Assembly: GCA_951799425.1 (NCBI GenBank)
Contig: OX637395.1
Coordinates: forward strand, 16,974,951 to 17,038,950
Origin: Ilex aquifolium
Lineage: Eukaryota; Streptophyta; Magnoliopsida; Aquifoliales; Aquifoliaceae
Direction of reading: 5' to 3'
Length of the DNA stretch: 64,000 nt
Positions 33,501-41,387 of this stretch are shown here, piece after piece. The position numbers and the translations under genes were made by a program. The notes below the pieces were generated by a model that was not told the DNA's origin, made no database searches, and saw only the letters and a list, made by a program, of their open reading frames with translations. Each line of letters begins with the position of its first letter. Position 1 is the stretch's first letter.

Positions 33501-34696
33501 TGATTTGGTGAATCTGCAGTTTCGGCTTTTTCATTATTATTCATTAAACTTAATTTCGTGAATATGTTGAATATATAGTTTCGCTTTTTCGTTATTATTC
33601 ATTAAACTTGATTTGGTGAATTGGTTGAATATATAGTTTCAGCTTTTTTGGATATTAGGTGTTTATTTGATGGACTAGAACTATTGATCTACTTCATCCG
33701 AGTTCGTAAGAAGTTTAACTGTTGTGGAAATGCTTATTAAACCATCCAAGTTGTGAATGCATGTTGAAATATATTTGTGGTCCTGTTTTGGAAGAAATTT
33801 TGCCTAATTTTTTTTTGTTTTTTTGTTATTTCGTGCCTTCAGAGTTCAGGCACGGACAATTGCTGGTCTATCTAATATGAGCTCGAGAAGCTTTTCCTCT
33901 CACAATCACCACTTATAACTACCATTTTACTATCTCCCTAATTAACCACCCTTCACTCAAATTTTTTCAAAAAAAAAATCAATTTCAATTCCTATAGACT
34001 CTAAGAATTTCTTAACTACCCATGTTATGTGATGGGAAAAAAAGAAAGGCCCGCCAGGGAGAGAATGAACGAGCCGGAGCAAGAAGGATTAGAAATTCCG
34101 AGTATGCCCGCTAGTTTATATCATCTTACAATGACTATATTCGAACATGTAGACAGATATACCCCTGACATGGGGGCAAATACATACCTAAAAACAGAAG
34201 GAAAAGAAAAGAAACTCACAGAGATCATTTTTGGATCAAGCGTGCGATGAATAGCCCCAGGATCACGGCCAGAATCAACCGCCAGGCGAGCGAGCTCCAT
34301 CACCGGCGCAGGCGGCCACCAAATGAGCTCATCCTCTTCTCTCCTAGTCCTACTCTGACTACAAGTTAATTTTGAACTCAGTGCCCGTAGAAAGGGGCTA
34401 CTGTCGGAATGTGGACTGAGATGACTTGGGGTGAAGGGGACGAGGAATTTGAAGCAGGACCTGAGTTCTTGGGCTACTTCGGCATTGATTGCTGAGGCTT
34501 GTTGGGAAGTGCCGAGAACAGAAAGCAAGTCGGAAGCGGTGGCTTTGAAATTGGGCTTGGGATTGGGATTGTTAGGCGAGTTTGAGTGAGATTTGAGGAA
34601 GGAAATGGAGGGGGAATGCGACGAGGTTGTGTAGGAGGCTGCCAGAGAGAGGGAGAGAACAAAGGCTACTCGAATTGAGAGAGATGGATTGCCCAT
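12469..34696 (-). CDS. Conserved plant protein of unknown function, five exons seen, 3' end missing
   Basis: Exons in transcript order are 34220-34696, 18761-18838, 18472-18614, 12911-12981 and 12469-12564, totalling 865 bp with no stop codon. All junctions are GT-AG and phases match across every join (phases 0, 0, 2, 1). The start at 34696 is the first ATG, in good context (G at -3 and +4), followed by a hydrophobic stretch at residues 8-22 that could be a signal peptide or membrane anchor. Residues 25-50 are Ser/Pro/Asn-rich; the rest is compact with motifs LIWWPPAP, VPDVEG, ELTRTQYGRHF, RYDLFHGH, FHAKEYPAY, FPYNMGFC and ILWLAPLP. I recall a single-copy, uncharacterised land-plant family with these motifs but cannot name it with certainty. 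The exon after codon 288 is not in the window. Introns 1 and 3 are filled with transposons, yet the frame is clean, which argues for a live gene. Confidence 0.85.
12911..12981 (-). CDS. Exon 4 of the unknown-function gene
   Basis: 71 bp, acceptor TTGGCAG, donor AAAAAG before GTATTT. It encodes FHAKEYPAYEKEVFPYNMGF. The split codons on both sides join exons 3 and 5 in frame. Confidence 0.87.
13464..13780 (+). pseudogene. Gag-like remnant of the small LTR element
   Basis: Two overlapping frames describe one broken protein: MTTRNKAQANTRRPYLNKVF, then after a one-base slip ELDEKFVEFAPMQNVEPVFY and on to a stop at 13780. No catalytic motif. The family is not recognised beyond its position just after an LTR. 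Confidence 0.4.
13976..14046. repeat. Tandem GCGAAACGCTTCATCGAG repeats
   Basis: Three to four near-identical copies of an 18-26 bp unit containing the palindrome-like GCGAAACGCTTC, just inside the left TIR of the hAT. Confidence 0.8.
14225..14840. repeat. Degenerate purine repeat (AGAAACAGAATC-type)
   Basis: About 600 bp built from AGAAACAGAA, AGCAGAAAC and GAAGCAGCAG words with drift. Both strands are open for 60-110 codons because the composition avoids stops (poly-Leu/Phe on the minus strand). I treat these frames as repeat artefacts. Confidence 0.8.
15724..15758. repeat. (TTCTC)n microsatellite
   Basis: Six to seven pentamer units inside the right LTR of the small element. Confidence 0.85.
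15836..17513. mobile_element. Non-autonomous MULE in intron 3, 9-bp TSD
   Basis: TIRs of about 115 bp start GGGTAAATTGCACCGTTAGT and, inverted right, GGGTCAATTGCACTAATAGT. The flanking 9-mers TTAAAAGAT (15827-15835) and TTAAAAGAA (17514-17522) match 8/9. There is no transposase. The interior has CT- and GA-rich runs and overlapping open frames on both strands (16713-17311), resembling captured 5' UTR sequence from a plant gene. Confidence 0.85.
17523..18471. other. Remainder of intron 3, no gene seen
   Basis: AT-rich, non-coding on both strands; it probably is original intron sequence, since it ends in the splice donor GTAAGT of exon 3 (on the minus strand). Short frames at 17868-18283 show no protein-like content. 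Confidence 0.6.
18472..18614 (-). CDS. Exon 3 of the unknown-function gene
   Basis: 143 bp, acceptor TTTTTGTAG, donor GTTTT before GTAAGT. It encodes ELNSYLEFLFQLILARG, then RYDLFHGHLFLATDSGRLGV. It ends in phase 2. Confidence 0.9.
18761..18838 (-). CDS. Exon 2 of the unknown-function gene
   Basis: 78 bp, acceptor GTGACAG, donor AATGAG before GTTACC. It encodes VPDVEGSNEDRCELTRTQYG and RHFINE. Phase 0 at both ends. Intron 2 is only 146 bp. Confidence 0.9.
19189..21539 (-). mobile_element. 2.35-kb solo LTR (family R2) in intron 1
   Basis: On the plus strand it begins TGTGACGCCCC and ends CTAGGTTTCACA, with AAAAA on both sides (19184-19188 and 21540-21544). It is the reverse-oriented relative of 7083-9487, sharing the GTTGAATTCGTCTCG block. 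No internal domain is present. The duplication is poly-A and so is weaker evidence than a complex one. Confidence 0.85.
21664..22964. mobile_element. Non-autonomous MULE in intron 1, perfect 9-bp TSD
   Basis: TIRs start GGATAAATTACAGTCACACC and, inverted right, GGGTAAATTACACTCGCACC. The flanking duplication TTTATTTTT is exact (21655-21663 and 22965-22973). The interior carries a telo-box-like CCCTAACCCTAA, a CT run, a 39-bp minisatellite and a T/G-rich tract, again like captured plant UTR/exon 1 sequence. No transposase. Confidence 0.92.
22048..22200. repeat. 39-bp minisatellite, about four copies
   Basis: Units begin CTTCCCACCAGTGTCCGCCA and end CCACAACCACCAACCCCA, with few changes. The repeat keeps several frames open and underlies the 190-codon frame at 22098-22670. 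Confidence 0.88.
23040..23760 (-). mobile_element. Copia-type LTR family R1, copy C (reverse)
   Basis: Minus-strand reading from 23760 gives TTTGTTAGGAAATTG, then the TGAGCACCAAGG/GCAAAAACTTG block and the GAGCGGT words shared with copies A and B. A TATA-like GATATAAATAGG lies at about 23089-23100. The LTR tail is involved in a local duplication (see 23053 and 23916). Confidence 0.65.
23053..24056. repeat. 140-bp direct duplication (23053-23192 and 23916-24056)
   Basis: Both copies run from GGGGGACCGAGAAAATTCCC to GGCGGTTGTCACT with about 90% identity by eye. They correspond to the promoter-proximal part of the R1 LTR, so the second copy may be a remnant of a second LTR or a local duplication. 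Confidence 0.8.
24345..25355 (+). pseudogene. LINE ORF2 C-terminal region, part 1
   Basis: Translation shows ANPAKSQIFFVG, IPIKYLGVR, SYAGRLQLIQSALYSMQTYW, IEQLLRSFLWSG, VAWEDVTVPKKGGFGIK and LKGQSFWEVKVSHSYSWSW, the usual order downstream of the LINE RT active site leading into the zf-RVT domain. Stops (near 24419 and 25033) and frame breaks (near 24580 and 24855) interrupt it. Confidence 0.88.
25431..25741 (+). promoter_or_regulatory. Tandem GAAnnTTCTA array (heat-shock-element-like)
   Basis: About 31 consecutive 10-bp units, nearly all opening GAA or GA, with only a one-base phase slip near 25585. The best block is 25471-25513, where GAA and TTC triplets alternate every 5 bp for nine units with one mismatch. 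The definition of a heat-shock element (alternating nGAAn and nTTCn pentamers) is established knowledge; that this array binds heat-shock factors is inference. It lies 130-440 bp upstream of the LTR TATA box. Confidence 0.75.
25870..25877 (+). promoter_or_regulatory. TATA box of the array-bearing LTR
   Basis: TATAAATA in the context GATGCCTATAAATAGGGC, a strong plant TATA box, followed by a GA-rich leader 70 bp on. Confidence 0.7.
27073..27873 (+). pseudogene. LINE ORF2 C-terminal region, part 2, with 3' tail
   Basis: It continues the zf-RVT region: PRWNFVLWLAIRRK, CILCRAALENHCHLFFEYNY and SVYYIWQETNSRIF. The C-x2-C and H-x4 pattern (CILCRAALENHCHLFF) is the zinc-binding knuckle of reverse-transcriptase-associated domains. 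A stop near 27450 is followed by further in-frame sequence to about 27603, then an untranslated tail and poly-A. Confidence 0.87.
27874..28060. other. Intron 1 sequence, no gene seen
   Basis: AT-rich, non-coding. Confidence 0.5.
28065..28725. mobile_element. TIR element with GTGTCCGTGTC-type ends
   Basis: The left part has GGACACCGACACTCG and GGACACGTGTCCGATAC; the right part has the inverse series (GTGTCCGTGTCGTATC, TTCGTGTCCCGTGTTC). The middle is AT-rich and non-coding. The ends are inverted and of the right kind for a small DNA element, but I could not fix exact termini or a duplication. Confidence 0.5.
28726..28974. other. Intron 1 sequence; possible Helitron 5' end near 28875
   Basis: The word TCTATCTATATAATATGGG near 28875 resembles the TC-initiated 5' end of many plant Helitrons, but I find no matching CTRR 3' end, so no element is called. 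Confidence 0.3.
28983..29678. mobile_element. hAT MITE with perfect 8-bp TSD
   Basis: TIRs are TAGGGGTGCAACTTGGGCGG and, inverted, TAGGGGTGCAACTCGGGCGG. The flanking octamer GTTGAAAC is exact (28975-28982 and 29679-29686). 696 bp, no transposase. The subterminal parts carry many AACCCGA/TCGGGTT words on both arms, typical of hAT transposase-binding repeats. Confidence 0.93.
29687..30136. other. Intron 1 sequence with an internal 70-bp near-repeat
   Basis: Stretches at about 29717-29790 and 29828-29900 are diverged copies of each other (CATGTTTCACGSCATYCA core). From 29950 on it is CT-rich and ends in ATGCCAGCCCAACG, similar to ATGCCAGTCCAGCG at 31252. No gene called. Confidence 0.45.
30145..31052. 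mobile_element. hAT-like element with perfect 8-bp TSD
   Basis: The ends are CCTAGTTATCAAATCG and, inverted, CATAGTTGTTAGTATCG. The flanking octamer CTCACTAT is exact (30137-30144 and 31053-31060). Both arms are filled with TATCGTAT/CGTATCG words, an extended subterminal repeat. The centre holds a GA/CT-rich segment with GTCGTCG runs (30470-30800). No transposase. Confidence 0.9.
32970..32989. repeat. Poly-C tract (20 C)
   Basis: Twenty uninterrupted C in an AT-rich setting. Similar tracts are at 12323 and 53466. Confidence 0.9.
33491..33650. repeat. 60-bp tandem repeat, about 2.7 copies
   Basis: Units run ATTAAACTTGATTTGGTGAA to TAGTTTCGCTTTTTCGTTAT with few differences. Non-coding. Confidence 0.85.
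34220..34696 (-). CDS. Exon 1 of the unknown-function gene
   Basis: 477 bp, 159 codons, from ATG (34694-34696 on the plus strand as CAT) to ATCTCT before the donor GTGAGT. It includes the hydrophobic N-terminus (residues 8-22), a low-complexity Ser/Asn/Pro stretch, a CFKFLVPF block at 81-88, ELIWWPP at 123-129 and a conserved end MELARLAVDSG at 133-143. Confidence 0.88.
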
Positions 34697-34792
34697 CTCT
34701 CTCTGTGACACACACAGTGTCGCTCGCTCTGTGACCGTGGTGCTCGCCCGGAGTGCGAAGGAAATTAGGATAAATTATAGAGAAACTAACGG
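34697..34792 (-). promoter_or_regulatory. 5' leader of the unknown-function gene, cut by a MULE end
   Basis: About 95 bp of CT-rich leader (CTCTCTGTG, GACACACAC words) separate the ATG from the terminal repeat of the 10-kb MULE. The original promoter must lie beyond the element, to the right of 44817, unless the element now supplies it. No TATA box is evident in the remaining leader. Confidence 0.5.
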
Positions 34793-34859
34793 ATCTTTTG
34801 ACCAAAGCCGGCCCCACCAAAACTTTATTATTAAATTCAGTCGGTCTTAAACTTATTTG

Positions 34860-35100
34860 TCAAATCTTGTCCCTTCTTAAAAACATCCTTTTAAATGAAA
34901 TCTTCTTAGATAAAAATGTAATTTGAAATGACTCTTTCAAACCAAATAAAATTGTTGTTTAAATCGTCATTTAGAATGACCTCTTTTTGATAAAAAGTCA
35001 TTTGACATAACGTGGATAAATTGTTTAAATCGTCACTTAGAATGGTATCTTTAAATTTGTCATTGATAATGACATTTACAAAAAAATATATTGAAACAAC
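34860..35100. repeat. Left TIR palindrome series CGTCATTTNNAATGACG
   Basis: Five diverged units spaced 30-55 bp apart, e.g. CGTCATTTAGAATGAC near 34970 and CGTCACTTAGAATGG near 35033. Confidence 0.75.
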
Positions 35101-35559
35101 CACTAACACTATTAAATTCCTTACACTAAAAACGTTATTTAAACTGATGTTTTTAAATTTTACAGACGTTACTTTATGTTTTCACTATAAAAGTTTGTTA
35201 TGTTTTTTGGTAATATTTAATTTAGTTTAGTTTTTTTATTTTAACTTAAAAATAAATTATTAACCATGTTAAAATCAAGTTATGAATTAAAAAAAGTTAA
35301 TACATTACATTACATTACCAAAAATGCATAAAATACTATTTGTCTATACATGAATTTTGTGACTGATTTTAAGAATTTTGTATATGTTAAAAATTTGTTT
35401 ATTCCAAAATAATGTCATAAGTTCATCACACAATGAGATTTGACCAACAAAAGTGTATAAAACATGCAAATATGGAATGATACTTATATATTAAACAAAA
35501 CAACGTTATTGCATTAGACTGTAAAAAATACAGTTTATCAATATTGTGGTTGATGTTGA

Positions 35560-36240
35560 AAGAAACATAGAGGATTACCTAATATACATAAACTCGATGG
35601 AATAAAAATGTCGAATGCATCATCACTTAAATCGACATAATCAAAAAGTTTATAATCGAAAACAAGTAATGGATCCTCTAAATTTGAATCTCAGCATAGT
35701 CAGGATCGAAATGCTCAATTTTTGCATACTCAATTGCATGCAAACGATTAAGTCGACGTTGCATCTGATCATTTTCACATTTAAGTCATGCTATGATCTC
35801 TTCATGGTTGCTAGAGTTTTGTGGATCATATATATCAGTCAAACGTGCTTTCGGTACCATTAGCCAATGTCAATGACAATATGCTTCAAGCTCACAACGT
35901 TTTATCATATAACTGTCGTCATCTTGGTGTATGTTCGATATGAACACTCGGAGGCGGATAGTCGGTCGCAGGGCCAACAATCATGTATCCAACTTGACCG
36001 AATGGGTGATAAGGGTCGATTGGCTCATTGCGGAACTCACGCTTTTGTCCATATCAAGTTACACCGGTGGAATCTGTGTAGGATCCAATTGAATGAACTA
36101 TGTTCGACGATGCTTGTCGGCTAGTCGAGCGTTGACATTCGTTGGCTGTAGATGAACTATGTTCATTGTGTGATGAAGAACCTTGGATGGTTTGACTGAA
36201 TTGCCTATTTGATGTGTGCCTAGACATTTTTTGGGTTATG
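35560..36240 (-). pseudogene. Decayed MULE-internal coding region, unknown
   Basis: Minus-strand frames with protein-like content: MSRHTSNRQFSQ with a Ser-rich stretch, then REFRNEPIDPYHPFGQVGYM and IVGPATDYPPPSVHIEHTPR, then DPLLVFDYKLFDYVDLSDD. Stops and slips between them. I do not recognise the family; it may be a second MULE gene. Confidence 0.4.
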
Positions 36241-36275
36241 ATGTACACAATTGAAAATGATGGTTTATATATATA

Positions 36276-38187
36276 CTAGCAATTGACAGTGCCTGAAAGC
36301 ACGGTGTTACTCGTAAATTAGTTACAAATATTTACTCATACATAAATGTAAAGTAAAATACAACATTGTAGTAAACGACAAACAAAATGAGTCCACTAAT
36401 ATTTTTTGTAACATCAACCTACATTCATAGCATATATTTCCACATTAAATTGTTACGCCACGGAAATTATGTTATAACTACTAAAACATAATAATTCAAA
36501 CATTTGAAAAAATATATCAGTTGACAATATTCAATGTTATGCTTTTGATTTAAAATCCACGATTTTAACATTCATAATCAACTTTATCTAAATAATAACA
36601 GAATTCATAACTAATAGAATGAAAATTAAAACAATACTCCCACAAATAAACTAAGTCTGCAGATGTTGTCAAATGACCAAATATAACTATTATAAATTCA
36701 ACTGACTTCCAAAAGATACGACCTGACTATTAAATTTGTATGATTCGAGTTTATAGTAGTGCTTTTAATTTTATATCATTCTTATCGATTGTTTATATTC
36801 TTAGTATATTTTCTTAAACTAAACGTTATTTAGTATTGAATTATTTAGTAAAGATTGTTGCTTCGTGTTGTTCACTAAATATTGAATTTGTATAATTCGT
36901 GTTCATAGTATTGCTTATAATTTGTATCGTTTCTCTCGTTTGTAATTTTGTATCATTTTTCTCGGGTATTTAGATTTGGATTATTTAGTAAATATTGTTG
37001 ATTTGTGTTGTTCACTAAATATTGAATTTATATGATTCGTGTTTGTGTATGAATTTAATCTTGTATATTTTAAATGTTAAGCATATTTTCTTTAATATAT
37101 CTCTTGATATCTAAGTTGCCCAATAACTTGAATTTAATCTTGTATATTTTACATGTTAAGCATATTTTCTTTGTTAAATTAGATTTTTTGCAAGTTATGT
37201 TTTTTTTTATTGATTATGGAAAAAACAAAATTGACAATTAAATTTGTATGATTCGAGTTTATAGTAGTGCTTTTAATTTTATATCATTTTTTTCGGTTAT
37301 TTATATTCTTAGTATATTTTCTTAAACTAAACGTTATTTAGTATTAGATTATTTAATAAAGATTGTTGCTTTGTGTTGTTCACTAAATATTAAATTTGTA
37401 TGATTCGTGTTCATAGTATTGCTTATAATTTTGTATCGTTTATCTCGTTTGTAATTTTGTATCTTTTTTCTCGGGTATTTAGATTTGGATTATTTAGTAA
37501 ATATTGTTGATTTGTGTTGTTCACTAAATATTGAATTTGTATGATTCGTGTTTGTATATAAATTTAATCTTGTATATTTTACATGTTAAACATATTTTCT
37601 TTGTTAAATTAGATTTTTTGCAAGTTATGCTTTTTTTTATTGATTATGGAAAAAATAAAATTGACTATTGCATTTGTATGATTTGTGTTTGTAGTATTGC
37701 TTGAATGAAAGAGAGAGATACAGAGGAATATTTTCATAATATACTATCTCTCTGTGATATATACTATCTATCTATAGAGAGATGTAGTATTTGCTTGAAT
37801 CAGATACTATCTAATATTTTCGTGATATTTTTGTGAGATACAGAGAGAGTACAGAGGAAAATATTGTGGAAAATTGATATTTTTTGTGTGAATTGAGCGT
37901 GAGAGAGATAGAGATACAGAGGAATGAGAGAGAGATTTGCTTGATTTAAGGAAAAGATTTGGGGGAATTAAATTTTGGAATATCAATTTTGGAAACTATA
38001 AATTTTGAGCAGCAAAAATATTTCAAAGAGTTAATGTGGTACGTCAGATCAAAACGATCTGAGACGTCAATAACTCGAGACAGTTTGAGATAACGTCATC
38101 CGTTAGATGATGCTTTTTTTTGTCACGAAACGATCTAGACCACTCTTTGTCTCTAAAATTCAAATTCATTCTACTTTATTATATAGA
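36276..38187 (-). mobile_element. Non-autonomous Helitron inside the MULE
   Basis: On the minus strand it starts TCTATATAATAAAGTAGAATG after an A (38188) and ends with a GTGC-loop-GCAC hairpin followed by CAATTGCTAG before a T (36275). TC start, CTAG end and insertion between A and T are the Helitron hallmarks. 1.9 kb, no Rep/helicase. The interior holds a large tandem duplication. Confidence 0.85.
36730..37710. repeat. About 508-bp tandem duplication in the Helitron
   Basis: The unit starting TTAAATTTGTATGATTCGAG at 36730 recurs at 37238 (period 508), and its beginning recurs again at 37668 after an 80-bp shorter copy. Within each unit TTGTGTTGTTCACTAAATAT occurs twice, so there is a sub-repeat too. 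Confidence 0.85.
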
Positions 38188-38469
38188 TGGAATACAATTT
38201 TATACAAATTTGACAAGACATTTACTGTATACGACTAACATAACTTGACACTGATAAAATAATTATATGATTTCATAGTGATAAAGTAATGATATGACTT
38301 CACAATGATAAAACAATGACATAAAAATTTAATGACAAAGGACTGACTTGACACTACACTAATTACACTAATAAAGCTATCTCACAAATGTACAATGATT
38401 ACCACTTTTCAAGATATGGCATTAGAAAAAATAATTGCACATTTACTACATTTTTTAATCTTCATCAGA

Positions 38470-38885
38470 CATATAATCATCTGACAAGTATTATGCATTA
38501 GATAATACATTGTTTTGCTCAACTGGTGTCAACTCTCGTCCATATGCAGTTCCCACAATGTCTTTTGCTAGTTGGAGCATGTAATAGCGACACCTATGCA
38601 CTAGCATTCTATTATTCTATCTTCGAACACATTTTACTGCTGATTCGTAGTCTCTATATTCCAGCGTTGCATTGTTAGTGATCGAGGCACTGATATGCCA
38701 AGTTGTCTTAGTTGTGTGAATAGTTCATTCGATTCATTAGCACGAAAATCTCACTCTTGTCTTACTCCTGCATAATACTCTTTTGGATCGAAAAATCTCT
38801 CAATCTTGTAATCATCGTTTTGCCCTTATAACAACCATACCTGTTTACGTCTATAATTGTTAAATCTTGTAGCGAAATTTGATGT
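38470..38885 (-). pseudogene. Decayed MULE-internal coding region, unknown
   Basis: Minus-strand translation from 38885 gives MSTSNFATRFNNYRRKQVWL, NDDYKIERFFDPKEYYAGVR, FRANESNELFTQLRQLGIS and VPRSLTMQRWNIETTN, with single stops between. It looks like a genuine but dead coding sequence. Family not recognised. Confidence 0.45.
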
Positions 38886-39515
38886 AGACATAATTTTTAG
38901 TGTTTGTCATATCAATCACAAATAAGGTGTTTAACTAGTAGTGTCCAAACTCTAGTGTGCTGAACAGGTTACAACAGTCAATAGTATGTTATCACTTCAG
39001 CTCATGGTTTGCTGAAACCCATTCAGGGTTTAGTCACTTCAGCACATGACATTAAATAGTCATGAGCCGTCACTTTTTGTTCTTCAGCCTTATCCAATGC
39101 CAATTAGTTGTAATTTCAGAACATGGTTTTTATTGAAATGCTCACCAGTTCACCCTCACACCTTATTGGCAGTTGTGTGTATTCATTACAACACATGGTT
39201 CATCAGTAATCACAGGGTTTTGTCATTTCAGCAGGAAATTCATTGATTCAGTGGGTTGTCACTTCATGATGTGGTTTGTTAAATAGTCATTTAAGTGCAA
39301 ATCCATCGAATATAGTTCAGTGCATTGTCAATTTATGGGTAACAGTAAAAAAATCAATGTATTGCCAAGTCATGGGTAACAGGAAAGCAATCACTGTATT
39401 GTCAAGTCATGACAGTCCTTTCTTAGTGAATTGATATGTCCATCAAACCTTGATCCTTCAGGACTATGTATTCATCGTGTATAAGTAACTCGTTGAACAA
39501 AACTCATTTCCAACC

Positions 39516-39788
39516 ATGAATTATAGTGTGAGAACGTTATATGAAACTATGGGTTATCACTGGGCCTTAGAGGATGAGTTCTTCTATCCACTGAATTCTC
39601 GTTTACATTATTCAAGTAGGGCTATAAGCACCATGAGGGTTGAATTCCAATATCGTTTGACAGAGCGAGAAAATCTTAGTAAAAATATGCGAACTTACAA
39701 TATACAAAGGTCTCGACAAATTGTCATCCATATGCCAGTTGAGATACCTCAACAATTGGAGCGAGCATTGTATCGTTTTTTGAGTTGA
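39516..39788 (+). CDS. Hypothetical 90-residue protein
   Basis: ATG to stop without interruption on the plus strand, opposite to the transposase. Mixed composition with RALYRFLS at its end, rich in Arg, Tyr and Ser; no signal peptide, membrane segment or known motif. It lies between an irregular CACTTCAGCACATGG repeat region and a 30-bp tandem array. It could be a captured exon or a chance frame. Confidence 0.3.
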   Translation: MNYSVRTLYETMGYHWALEDEFFYPLNSRLHYSSRAISTMRVEFQYRLTERENLSKNMRTYNIQRSRQIVIHMPVEIPQQLERALYRFLS

Positions 39789-39954
39789 GAACAATCGCAT
39801 GTCAATCCGTTTGAATCATTACAACCTCTATTGTAATGTATGAGACCATGCTGAAGAAGGGTTAATGGAAGAAACACGTGTAAGTTTCCTCTTAAGTGGA
39901 GATGTTGGATGTATTTTTGATGTCGAGATTTCTGACAAAGATGTTGACCCATGA

Positions 39955-40155
39955 AACATGTTGTGTGGAGAAGTGTTATGATAGTGTTGTGTTGAGAAAT
40001 ATTATGTTAGTGTTGTGTGGAGAAATGTTATATCAATGTTTGTGTGGACAAATGTTAGGTTAGTGTTGTGTGGACAAGTGTTAGGTTAGTGTTTGTGTAG
40101 AGAAGTGTTATATTAGTTTTGTGTTGAGAAATGTTATGTTAGTTTTGTTGTCTCC
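39955..40155. repeat. About 30-bp tandem repeat, six to seven copies
   Basis: Unit TAGTGTTGTGTGGAGAAATG plus TTATGT, repeated with substitutions. Non-coding. Confidence 0.85.
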
Positions 40156-40339
40156 AGATCCTATTATTGTTGTATTGAGATTTAAATGTGAAGTGTTATG
40201 TTGAAGTTGAGTTAAATGTGTTGTGTACAATATTGATTGTGTATGTGAAAACTTGATTAAAGACTACAATAGAAATTCATAAAATAATTATAATCACAAA
40301 TTTACAAAAGAAAGCTTTTTACAGTTCCAAAAAATCTAA

Positions 40340-41090
40340 AAATATATCAAAATCATGTCTCACATAGAGGTGGTCGCCTATGTCGCTTCGGCTGTCTCTC
40401 AACCTCATGCTCAGTATCCTGTGGTTTAGCCTGTGACACATGTGACACACCGACATCATCGCCATGATGTGCATGACCTCGCCCTTGGGCCAGTCCTCGA
40501 CCCTATCGTCTGACTCGAACTCGCGGTCCGGCTTTCACATGACTTATACCTATAAGTGTAGCATCATGTGTCAACCCCTCCTTAGCTAACAATGGATCTA
40601 GTAAAGGATGCTCAAGAGAAGGGGTAGGCTGGAATGTGTACGATAACCCCATTGTTGCATGACACCACATGGGTGTCAATGTAACTGATGTGGTGCCACC
40701 TGCTGACACTACTAGTGGAGTGGAAAAAGGAACATCCAAAGGTATAGAAGAATGCCACTATAAATGTAGGGGTCGGTAAATGTGACATCCCATCTATAAA
40801 GTTTAACAAATTTATTAAGACATAATAATACTTAAAATATCTATTTAATGTCTGATCATTATTACACACCTACAACCAACGGGGCCATCATGTACTACGT
40901 GCGCATCAGCATTGTCATGTGCAACGCCCACATGAACATCGACTTCATCTCCTAATGCATCAGGCCCATCATGTGTAGGCGGAACATCTTCCTGGCCATG
41001 AAATGCAACTGCACCATGGGCCATGTGCTGTCATGGCAGCACACACTGTGGAACAATGTGTGACAGACGCTCCTATGCCCACAACTACAT
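40340..41090 (-). pseudogene. Decayed coding tail, possibly plant-mobile-domain-like
   Basis: The minus strand reads VAFHGQEDVPPTHDGPDALG, DEVDVHVGVAHDNADAHVVH, then TPMWCHATMGLSYTFQPTPS and, before a stop, VERQPKRHRRPPLCET. A hydrophilic linker ending in a basic RRPP tail recalls the ends of plant-mobile-domain proteins carried by some MULEs, but that is a weak resemblance from memory. Confidence 0.35.
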
Positions 41091-41387
41091 ACACAATATG
41101 TTGATTGTAAATTTATACAGTTACAAGAAAATATGTAAGCACAATAAAAAATGCAATCCATTACCTAAATCATAATAAGTGGACCACTAATATCCTTTTC
41201 ATTCCGCTTGGTAGAAAACACATCTCCCGGTACAATCATGAAAGGGTTGCACTGCCCCAACTAAAAGTGTCGATCGCATCAAGGTTCGCAAACAATAGTA
41301 AGAATATAAGCTTAGTCCTGCTCGACGACTTATCTCCAAAAAAAAACCCCCTAATCAACAATAGTATGTACGCTCGAGCGTAACATG

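Larger units (their letters stand above)
31061..34219. other. Distal intron 1 with isolated exon-like pieces on the plus strand
   Basis: Short plus-strand pieces look exon-like: ATGCCAGTCCAGCGCAAG before GTATCT at 31252-31269; an AG-flanked 54-bp piece at 31839-31892 reading VQKAITNAAKRNYMGFAT before GTACTC; and RWKMKYERTYDPLHTN at about 33370-33430. Phases of the first two join, the third does not clearly. They may be relics of an antisense gene or chance. The rest is AT-rich intron with the repeats listed separately. Confidence 0.3.

Noticed and set aside
34121-34219. Extension of exon 1 as coding to 34121
   Set aside because: A strong GTGAGT donor at 34219 and the exact phase match with exon 2 show that this part is intron.
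34697-34711. Start of exon 1 at 34711
   Set aside because: That codon is GTG; the first ATG is at 34696 in good context.
39955-40155. CRISPR-like array
   Set aside because: Units are directly adjacent with no spacers; a plain tandem repeat in plant DNA.
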